Source: Branchiostoma floridae (taxonomy: Eukaryota; Chordata; Leptocardii; Amphioxiformes; Branchiostomatidae). Taken from it: DNA of 64,000 nt. Below, in pieces: positions 12,701 through 24,700 of the stretch. The notes below the pieces were generated by a model, which saw only the letters and a program-made list of their open reading frames with translations, was not told where the DNA came from and did no database searches. A program made the position numbers and the translations under genes. Location of the stretch: the NCBI RefSeq assembly GCF_000003815.2, contig NC_049994.1, forward strand, positions 12,202,236-12,266,235. The letters are read 5' to 3'. Position 1 is the stretch's first letter. Each line of letters begins with the position of its first letter.

Positions 12701-15700
12701 GCATTTTGTTTTAAATTTTTGAATGTCCTTTCCCAAGATGTTTCTGTTGGACAACATTGCATGTAGGGTGCTTGCATGTGCGTCACAGTCACTGGAACTC
12801 CCATATTCAAACATCCTACATAATGTGTGTGTCATAGTCATTTGTGTGCAAACTCTATCTAAGCAAATTGCAAATAGAAAAAAATAACTATAAAGAAATT
12901 ATGATGTAATTGATAGAGAGACTGATCAGGTTTCTGAAGAAACTTTAAACAGCACAATTTATTCAGACTGAAGGACATTTGCGAGAGAAACTTGTATCAC
13001 AATATCAAGAAGTATTTACCTTGCAGTGGCAGCAGAGGATGTCACAGAATCAGCTGATTGACCGTCGGTTACAACAACCATAATGTCTGGCTTGTCATCG
13101 CGGGCACCGTTGAAACTCGAGAAGGCACTCTGGCGAACAAACTCGATGGCAAAACCAGTGAAGGTTGAGTCACCTGTTCACATAAAACAAATCAAGAGCT
13201 ATAATGGACCAAGATTATATAGATACAGATAATGAAGATTAAAACATGACATCTTTATTGTTAAACTTTTACAAATGTATGTTCTTTCCTAACTTTCAGC
13301 AACCCTATATGAGACATATTTCTTTTTGTATCACACTCAAGGCCATCAAATTTCATTCGTTCAACTCCCTTCTTTCTTCCATTTAAGATTGATAAATAAT
13401 TTCTTGGCAAAAAAATTCAAGATAAAACTATAGATAAGATGCTATGTTATCAATGTCAAAGTGGTTTTCTGTTTTCTGGACTGAAGAACAATTACACAGT
13501 GGGTAGATTTTGTAAATGGTTAGACATTTCAGATAGTCCTTCCAGTTGTTTGATTAACTTTTATCAATGTTTGTATTTTTTTACCAATTACCTGGATGTC
13601 TAACATTCATCAATGTATGAAGTACAACTAGTACATATTTGTACCTAGATCAAATTCAAAATAAATAGATGTAGATGTACCATTCATGTAGGTGATCTGC
13701 TCAATAGCATTTGACAGTGTGTCCACATCTGAGTTTGTGTTCAGGTTGAACTCAACCTGAGGTGTACTGCTGTACTGGGCCACTGCAACTCTGCAGACAA
13801 CAAAAATATTCTTTTCAGAAAAACAACAACTTGAAAACATGCTTAGGGATTGCTTCAATTCCCAAGGATACCCAATCATCATCATCATCGGTCGGCTGCT
13901 GAGCAGTCGATCACAAGCCTTGTCCACTTCTGTCTGTCCGCACTACATAAGTATTGAAATGTAAAGGGTAAGAGTAGCTAGAGATCTTTTGTATCAAGCA
14001 TCCGATTGCCTGGATGTCATTTGTCATCAACATAATTCCCTAGGAAATGCATGGTAGAAACGTTCTAAAGGCTTTTGAAGATACAGTGGAATCCGCTTTA
14101 TTGTATCGCCTATTTGTCTGGGCATTTTATCCAATTATCCGGCCTATTCTAGAGTCCGAAGTTGGCTATATGACCAGCTTTAGCGGCATTGGTTGGGGAG
14201 GGGTGTAGTTTTGAAAACCAATTACGCAAACATAACACACAGACGCTCATAGAGGTTACCACTCTAACGATACGGTACTCCGTTTACAAAACTTTAATCA
14301 TATGTTCCGATACTGTGCGATTTCTGTGAGATGGTTGATCTAATAAAGAGTTCAAATCAGTGGCTAAATGCACATGTGGAAAAGTACGCTTGACTCGCAC
14401 AGCCGTGCGTCGGCAATTTGGCGGCATACCAAAACAAAGACGAACATGGCTCCGCTCGTATGCCGGAGAATATGACGTTACTTTCATAATTTTAAGTTAA
14501 AACAACGGTATTGGAGAGTGATAAACTCTTCACCTTCTTGTCTACAACTTGTGTCCACAAATTACTCTGAAATTTACGTCTTTCGCGGTGGAAGACGGAA
14601 AAAATTCACGTTCAAAACATTTAAAATGGCGGCGCGTGGGTTGAGATATCCCGCCATTCAATGCGCAAGATAGGTCATTGCGAAATCACACCCCTGTTGC
14701 ATTACGTGCATTGTTGTAAATCTACGCAGCGCAGCCGAAATCAGCTCAATTAATGAGACAGTGGATATGAAAAAACACTTTTTTGTAGGGTAAACCAAGT
14801 TTAGACGTTGTCTGAAGGGGAAATATGAACTCAAAAGCGTGTTGACGTTCCCATGACGTTCGCCCATCATGCCTTGCGGCAAGCTAACAAAATGGCGCCT
14901 AACTCCAAATGTTCGCACGCTAGCACAGCGCTATCGGCTAGATTTTCTGTGGAATGTAACTTTCTTACGGTCCTTTACATGGCTTTACACCTTTATACAT
15001 ACATTTACTAGTTACCTTTGGACTCATTTTGTGAGTTTTAGGGCATATTTTCCCATTTTTAATTTGTGTGACCTGACGTAATTCTATCCAAAAACCCGAA
15101 GTTTGAGACCGTGGGTTATCCAATTCTGCGATGTTCTAAACAATAGAATGAATGGCAAATGTTTTGGGATTTCGTAATTCTATCCGATTACCCGAATTAT
15201 CCAAAAAGGCGTAATACGAATAATTGGAATCCACTGTACCACAATTCCCTACCAAATGCATGGAATTATTTTCACAGAAAAACATAAACATAACATTATA
15301 TCAGACAGATGAACAACTTAATAAATACATAGGATAAGCACATAAGATATTTTCTAGATATTTTCAATTCCATGGTAACACAGCTTCACCGCATCTGTCC
15401 CTAAGGCGTCGCCAAAAATTATTCAGTTGCCAATCAAGGAACATCATGGGTTTGGTGGTTAATCTCTAAGATCATTGCGTCATCTCAAAAGTGTCTACCA
15501 TACATTATGATGATTTCTTACCTCGTGCTTCCATCTGATATGTTGAACTTTGCGGCGGTTTGCTGGGTGAAGTCCTTGACCAGTTCGAAGTTGGAGGCGC
15601 CGACACTGGCGGATCCGTCCAGCAGAAACACCAGGTCCACACCGCCGAACTGCGTGCATTCCGGCGCCGGGGTGGGCGCAGCTGGTAGGGAAATAATAAG

Positions 15701-18700
15701 ATAACATCTTCAACTTCTTCCTGTTCAAGAAGCAACTGTCACTTTATCCGTGAAGGTCTTATTCTTTGCTTAATTCTTGTCAAGACCGAGGCATAATTTG
15801 CAGGCTGTATGCGTGGACACCAGGGAATCTATCTACAGGTCAGAGGTCATGTACAAATTACAGATCCCTGATTAACCACCTAAATTCGGAGATGTTCCGC
15901 TTACAGATTGAAGTTCTGTACAACAGTTGAGAGGAAAGGCGTTTCTTGAATCATTTAATTAACTTTGTCGGTCTAATGAATCTTCAAGTTTTACCTGTTC
16001 AAGAAAACAACTGTTCACCTTATCCGATGTGGTTATATCCTTGCTTTACCCTTGTAAGACTGAGAAACTGGATGGGCATCAACATGTAGGACAGAGGTCA
16101 TGTACAACTACAGATCCCTGATTATCCACTTAAATTCGAAGGTGTTCCGCTTACAGATTTGCAACAACCACGGACTTCAGTTGGGAGGAAATCGTTTTAT
16201 AGATCAGTTGCTGAACTTTGTTGATTCAATGGTGGAAAACAATTGAATGAAAAAATTATTGTAGATGAAACCCTTACTAGTTTATGCTCGCAACTGTGTT
16301 GTTACAGTCCTTACTCATTTTAGATATTCGAAAGGATTTGTGACTCTTACAAGTAGTTATAGCTTACTAACCCAAGGTCTCATATCTGAGGAAGAAGCCT
16401 CTCCTGACGACATTCCTGTCGGTGAAGAAGTTGAGCCAGGCAACAGGACCGGACACCGTGGTTGTCGGTATGGTGATGTTGCCGCACAGGTTCGTCAGTA
16501 CCGGGTTGAGCGGATAGGTGTCGCTCGCGCCCACCTCCAGGACATCCTTACACGAGCTGCCGTCCTGATCTTCTACTTCAAAATCTTCGAAAAATAACCG
16601 ATATCCTGTGGAAAACGATAAAGTTTGGGTTGCGTTGTAGATTAATATCTCGTAAAGTAGTATATATCTGTAAGTTAGCCCATTGGTTCGGAATGTGAAC
16701 CCATACGCCCCTAATCACAAAAACAAATGCATTACGATGATGATTCAAACAGCAAATTGAATGCAATTGGTTATATAGCAAGCTCATTTCGTTTTATCGT
16801 AAGGCATTAAATTCTGGACAAAGGTAAAGGTACATATCTACTTGAGACTGAAATATCTCCGTTTTAAAATTGTTGTTCAGATTTAATGCACGACTAAGTT
16901 TATTTCAAAATGACCACAACCGTGGAAGTCCTGCACTTGTTACAAGACCACTTGCATTACTTTTTGACTCACCTTCGTACATGTATCGCATGTTAAGGGA
17001 ACAATTATGCAAACGATGCTGATTTTGAAATTCACTCAAGGAGGTTAAAGGATTTTTTTACATCTTTACTTCTACGGTAACGACAAATAGGTTACCTGAA
17101 GCTCCGGGTACTCTGATAAGGGCCGTACAGTCCAGACGGTTGGTGTAGTCAGCCGGGTAGTTTGGTGATGTGATGTTCCCTGAGGGTGCTGTGTACTCGG
17201 GTGTGCTGCATATGTCTGAGGGAAAAGGACGCGTGACACTGAGAACGTGTGTGTATTACGCATCTACGTATATTTTTGCAATAGAAAATTGATTGATATT
17301 GGTAGCAGTCAATATGATAACACGGCATCTTTCAAAAAGTTTGATTGCGAAGGGCTATTTGAAAGTCACTCATTTTTCAACACCTTTATTTCCAGTTTTG
17401 AATGCATACTTCATCCTGATTGAGCCATTTTCCTCACAAAAGGTCTCCGAGACCTAACTAGTATGTAGATCTTGTTTTGCGTTGAACCTTAGGTACAAAA
17501 CGCCGGCTTTGCTGTTATCGTGTGATGTTATCACACATGATTAGCCGATCTATTACATACAGGGGATTACACTACTAATGATATCAAAATGGCTAATTGT
17601 TATATGAGACCATTGCTGAATAGGTATGTATAAACTTCTACTTATATCCACATTGTGTGATGTACAGTATATAATGATTTCATACCGGTTACATGGTGTC
17701 ATTTTTTTAATGTCACCCTTCGTCGTCGCAAAATCAAAGCACTAAGCAAAAGTCGAAAGCAAATAAACGTACCCCAATAGAAAGGTTAAAGAATAAAGCA
17801 AACCTTTAAAGTGACTCTCTGATTCATGAATAGAAACTATCTATACTTTTATTTTAAAGATGACTCATTGTCGTAACATTTACTATGATTAATGTCCAAA
17901 AGTAAGAATAGAATACAGGCTTAGTAAAGTCACGCCAAAGTTATAGAACACAGGACCTTCGCCCCCATCGGTCAGGGAGGCACATACCTGGGATGCACCT
18001 TCTGTTTGCCTAACCTATTTCTCATCAAACAAAGAAATTGTTTGTACACTATGTCCAGTGTGGGTGGCACTAGCAGTATTAAGATTGAATTTACATGTTA
18101 ACTGTCAGTATTCGAGCTTTAAAATGTTTTAGCGTACATGTAGACTACAAAGCGTGTCTGCCAAAAGTAAATAATATCATCAATGAGCAGTGGAAGTATT
18201 ACCAATGATATCTTTGAAAAAACATATTAAAGCAACTTTAAGATGCTAAAGAGTTGAAAAGTCAGAATTTTCTATTTTTCATAAAACAAATTTCATATTT
18301 GGGTATTATTGAAAACATGGCGAGAAAGTAGATGGGATTAAAACTGTTCGTGTAATATGATATCTGCTTGACCAGGATAATGCTATCAACAGGGAGGGGC
18401 ACTGAACAAACTGAAGAAAGAAGACGCAAAGTGGTCTCGAATAGACATGCTTTAGATCAAATAAGAATGGTGAATGGTTTCTGGATTGCCTATTACATGT
18501 TTAAAGACGTGGTATATAGATGGTTTATCATTGCCATAGCGTCCCATTTCAGACAGATGTGGGAACTTTACAATGAATAGGTGGTTACACCCTCTTTGTT
18601 AATAGGTTCGGGTTCGCTGGATGTAAATTCGTTACGGTAAACTGTCACAGCTTTGCTTATCTCTTTTGGTACAAAGAACCTGGCTTGTTTTCATTCACAT

Positions 18701-21700
18701 TTCTGTTTGAAGTTTTGCTACGCGAAAACAGTATAATTTGGTACTGGCGTCTCTCTTCTGTCATCAAACCGAAAGAGATCCGATGCCCCATCGTAGTGCT
18801 TTTCGTTGTATGTACTTTAAACACCCTAAATAATGCTATAGGGGCAAGATTAACTACCACGCCCAGTCTGAAAACACACAATTGCTGATTTAAGAAAGTT
18901 TCTTATCCTTCGGAAAGGCACTTTGATGGGACGGAAGTATTATCTTAAACGCTGTTGTACATAAATTGACATGAGCAATCATGCTTTTTGCTTGATTCTC
19001 AGTCTTCGCATATAGTCTAAGGTATCTGTTCCATTCAAAGGATGCAATGATAACACCATTACCACACCCTACCATAACCCCCCCTCCACACTCCCCCACT
19101 CAGTTCACCATCTTACGAGAATATTTGCGATACAATGTTTGTCTTCCCTGGGTACATGTTGACCCCTGTGTTCTTTGTTCCCTGGTACGGAACGATTCCC
19201 CCTCCCACGCAAAAGATAACACAAATAATCATCTCTTTTCGATGTCTCATCTGTTTTGGCTCCCGCTCTATGGTGATGGTAAAGGTGAATAAATAGATAA
19301 ACAAGTAAACAAGCAAAGTTAGTATTCTTTGGAATCGCAGCAAACCTCTATTACAAGCTTGACGTTTTCTGCTATAGTCCAATGAATCATGGGTTTTACG
19401 TATGAAAAATAAAACTGAAAATGTACCAATCGTCTTTTTGCGAGGTTTTGAAGTGTNNNNNNNNNNNNNNNNNNNNNNNNNNNNNNNNNNNNNNNNNNNN
19501 NNNNNNNNNNNNNNNNNNNNNNNNNNNNNNNNNNNNNNNNNNNNNNNNNNNNNNNNGTGGAGCAAAGAAATGGTAATGTTAGAAAATAAGAATATTGCGG
19601 CCAAAAGAAGCTATAGAAATCAAGACCGCCACCCCTATTGGTCCGGACGGAGAATTCCAGGCATGCATCCTCTGTTTGATTAACCCTTGTCCCAAATTAA
19701 ACACATGGATTAGATATCAGATTAAGTCAATTGATTTACACCTTATGGTTTTCATCTACATCCCAAACTGAATACTAGTACATAACACACATGCAGCTTC
19801 CTCTGTCAATGAAATAGCTGTATAAGACCCTTGAGACTCTAGAACATCTTAGTCATTTGCATTTAGTTACAGAAGAAAAATGCTCCTTCCGGAACGTCTT
19901 ACACAATGTTTGATGACGACTTTTCAAGCAGAACCTCTTGATGAAAAGGAAGTTTTCTTGGTATGTTAGGCTTATTTGTACAACTTACTCCCTTGAATGA
20001 AGTTACCTGTATGGGTGGGGAGTATACACCTCTTCTCTTTTCGTCTTTAACTCTCGAAATAGACAATGCAATCTATGATATTCGCATTATCTTTAAGAAA
20101 ATGAGGCGAAATCCATTTCAAAAATTCAAAATCGTGCTATGGGCGTCTAGAAATTTAACACTCGGATAATACAATTGTTGTGAAAAAATGATGAAGAGCT
20201 TGAAATAGCATGGGAACAGGGGCAAGGGCGTGGCATGAAGCCGTGGTGCATCCTGGGATAGTAGATCCTAACTTTACTGAGATCATCTATCTGACATTGG
20301 CTACACTCCTTAGAAAAGGGTGTGTCTGGGCTAGTTTAATAGAACAAATACGCTATGTTATAATTGCGTACATTTATCGGTATTTTTATGCGTCTTTATA
20401 CTTTGTATCTTTCTTAGTTTAATTTTGTTCTTGTCCGGTGGCGGCGCTTACAAACGCTGAACAAATCTTTTAAGATGGCGACACACTGAAAACAAATAGT
20501 TAAAACTATTTGTTTATCTATATTTGCTTATTACATGAGGAAGAACAATGATGGTTGAAAACCTGTAGAATTTAGCCAAGACTCTCCTGGTCAATCAGTC
20601 AGCTGTTTATGAATCCTGTCATCCATATCCCTTGGGAAAGCCTGCTGGAGGCTACGCCCGCGCATGCGCATGAAGAAAGTGCTGCCCCACCACCCCTATG
20701 CTTACATGCGTGTTATCCTGGGTTACACAAATGGTACTTAGCTAATCCCAACAAATCTACTGACGAGTCCAAAAGACTTACAAAGATCCTCTCAATCCCT
20801 GACATTCAATGGGTAATTGTTAGTCATTTTGATAACCTTTCCATCACTTGTATCAGCCATTTGTTAAAAAGTTACAAAATGCATTCTGTAGATCTTACGT
20901 CACCAAACTGTAAACAGCGTTACACCTTTGTTGTGATCCATATATTAAGGCCTGGCTCGTCACCTCAACTAAACCTTAATAATCCTCAGCGTTTTGATAA
21001 CCTATGATGTATTAGTTGCTTGTTAAAAGGTTACAAAACACATTTACAGATAGCCCTACTTAACAAAGCTTTAAACATCCCACCTTTGTTGTAATCCACA
21101 AACCACGCCTAATATCACCACCTCTACTAAGCTAGTATAGCGATCCATTAGCATCGCTATTGTGTTCCGTAATTGCATGGATATATCTATGAATGTTGGG
21201 TGGGATCCGCATGAAAAAATAGGTCACGAATTGTACATGTAGATCCTCTTTTTTATTTCAAAACTGTCTAATTTTACTCCTATGCGTCACTCTTAAGAGA
21301 TGCTATCATGTATTGATATTCAATGGCTATACTGAGTAATTGTAAAAACTCAGTAACACCATTATTTCACTAGGGCGTGAACATGCATGGATATATCTAT
21401 GGATGTTGGGTGGGATGTGCGTGAAAAAATGGGTCACGAATTATAGGTCCTCTTTTTTTCATTACAAAACTATCTATTTTTGCTCCTATGACTCACTCGT
21501 CAGCGATGTTCCTATATGACTAGTCTATGGTCATACGACACTGATCATGAGTAATGGTAGAAACTTAGTAACACTATTATTCCACTAGGGTGTTAATCTG
21601 GCTGCGACCTGGGCTTTGACAGAGTGCTCAACGAATTTCACAGATGAAAACAATTTTTACGATCTGTTTGTTTTGTTGTCCTTTCAGTCATACTTTTTCA

Positions 21701-24700
21701 TTTTGCATGGTATTCCAATCGTTTCTTGAAGGGGACAGTCAGAATATTGAAGATTAGATAAATACATGAAGGGCTACACAGATCCAATTTAGGGCGCGGT
21801 CACATGGGTCGTGCGATCGTGGCACGATTTTTATGCCATAGGACTTTCAAGCAAGCCTTGGCAGAACCAACAGACGACATGGATCCAATACAACAGTTTA
21901 TGTATCAAGGTGTTGACCTTTTCAGAAGACGCACATTTTTGTGCTCCTAAACGCCCGAAGTTAGCGATCGTACGACGATCGCACGACCTCTGTGACCGTG
22001 CCCTTAGGTCACACGAGATCGCCGTGTAGTGAAACAGGGTTCTAGAATATTGTGACAACATTTTTAGTTACTATGTGGTTTGAGAGTGCGGTGTGTTTTG
22101 TGAGGTGACACATATGGGTGCTGTACAAACAGGGAAGTCAGGAGTCAACATTTGTCCCCTCCTCTCTCTCTCTCATCACTGTATAAAGGTGAAGGCACAC
22201 ATTGTGCGAGTTGTCGCAGGTATTTGCCCTCTTGGTATAGTTTTTTCTTGTCTACTCTTTGAGGCGTGGTTATTTATATTGACTGAAAGTGATTTGAAAG
22301 GCACTAGCTTTAGATGCCAATCATTTTGCATGGATAAACAAGTAGGTAAAGAGTCGAATGCAGTTATTGAAAGAACCTTAATTCAATCCATGATGGCTGA
22401 TTATCTCTTATCTTTAATCAATGTTTAATCTTCATTACGGCAAACAGAGTTTATTAAGACTAATCATTGACAGAGTGCACGAGAGGCCCCTTTCCACTGG
22501 ACCTCTCTGGACATCTCTCTGGGACAGTACGGTGACCAAAGTAGAATCTGTTTTAATTGCAATTGGAATACCATGTAAGATGTTCAAGTATATGGTTTAA
22601 AAGACAACAGCACACTAAACGTAGAATAATCAACCTTTATCTATGAAATTCGTTGAACGATTCGTTAGATCTGTGGTCACAGCGTGTTGAATAAAAAACA
22701 CGTGTTTTCGATAAGAATGGCGATTACAAAACTTGCTACCTGTACAATGGAGATTGTAGCATGTGTTTCCTAGAAGAAAACATGAAGAGATTTCACTGTT
22801 TTGAAGAAGGTTATGTATTGACTAGTAACGTCATAATAGTCCATCCCATGGAATACTTGGGAGTGGCACTTTTATGTGCTTATCATGTATTTCCTCTGAC
22901 ACCCCCATTCACCAGTTTTCTGACCCTTTTAGATCTCTTTGTTGTCTGTAGCCTCATTGTTTTAAATCCAATGGCTTAAGCTGGCTTGACTCGTTGTGCC
23001 AACAAGAAAGAAGAACCGAAAACAAGTATCAACGATTGTGCTAAAAATATAACATTAAAGTCATAGATAGCCGATATGCCACAAAGATACTTAAACTGCG
23101 AGTGACACTTTCACACCTGTCACGCCCTTATTTGATTGTTTTTAGAACCACTTGTTGGATTTCGTTTTGTCAATGGCCTCTCTGTTCAACATGCTAATCT
23201 CTCTGCACATATCAACAACGAAAAAAGCACAGACCCGAAAAGAAAACATAAAAAGATTTAGATATAAAGGTTACGGTGACGTTATTATAGCAATTTTACA
23301 GAGATCTGGGTGGGGCATCTTTACGCGAATATTGGTGTAACTAACACCTCCATTCACCAATGGTAACACCACTAATTGACTATGCATGAAACTCATTATT
23401 GACACAGATAGTTAAAGATCCCTTTATTATTTCCATGTTTACACGTGTTCCATTTAGGCCATACACGCGCACATTTTGATTGACCTCGGCATATCCCATC
23501 GTCCTGTATTTCCTCTGCTCTTTAATTTTCATTGAAAGAGAGGTCGATTCACTGTATTCGCAAAAAAAGCTTTGTCAAATGGAAAATACATCATTCAAAT
23601 GAGAATTACTTTCAGATGTCGTGTGAACTTTTCGGCAATAGTTAAGACTTGCTATATAATGCGCAATTATACAAAAACGTGCTTGGAAATCGCATCTACG
23701 CCCATAGGTCAATCCCCTTTCCCAAGTTGGCTTAAATTATCATCTGTATCTGTATGGGTGATATCTGCCCTTCCACACAACACACCAGCCTACTTACCAG
23801 TGTTAAGACGACGAAAGAAATCGTTTTTCCTTCACTGAAGATTTGAACTTTCCTTCTAGTATAGAAATATTCTCACACAATACAAGGTAATATGACATAA
23901 CGGTTTGTAATTGGAAACGTATGACATGAGGAAAGTATGTGACCCTAATTGAAAACTAGTCCTTCCCTTTCACACGAATCGAGCGCTCAACCTTTAAGAT
24001 GCACACGGATTGTCATTCGGACAAAACCGAGACTGGGGCGGTTTTGTGTGTTATCAAAAGCCATGATGCCACCGTACTCGGACCATGCAGGCAGAGATCA
24101 TCCTCGCTATTCAGGTGACGGAAAACCACACAGCACCACACCTACCTAATCTCCAAGCAGATCCTACGGTAGCATAAGATAGTATCAAATGCTGGCAGAG
24201 GAGTAAAGCCGGACTAGGAGTGTGCTGCGGTGCTCGTTTGACTCCCTTTGGCCGGCTATACTCCTTTGCCATCTTTGATCTTATGGCACCGTAGGGTCTG
24301 CGTAGAGACTAACACCGACCAGCCCTGAAGCGCTATCTCCTTTCCAGACAAACACGCGAGTGTGAACCATAACTGATGAGGGGCAAAAATCTTGCACTAA
24401 AAAGTTATCCTCAAACACAGCGACGAAAACTACAATGGGATGTCCTAAGGTGGAAAGAATTTTGACGATTTCTGATAGAAAACAAACTATTCTCACTATT
24501 TAAATCGCATTAATCAAGGCGCCGACTAAAAAGAACCTGTTGATCTTTTAAAGAAGCGTCTCGGCACAAACAGGCCAGTTTTGATACAGAATCACTCGGG
24601 CTAAAAGTACACCAGGCCACGACAAGGTAAAAAACGACAGTATAACAAAGGAACGAATAGAAAAGCCAACATAAACCACATACAGCGAGAACACACCTGT

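Noticed and set aside
20609-21007. 132-codon open frame in the first intron
   Set aside because: No recognisable domain, low-complexity start, and it overlaps a tandem duplication; no supporting splice sites.
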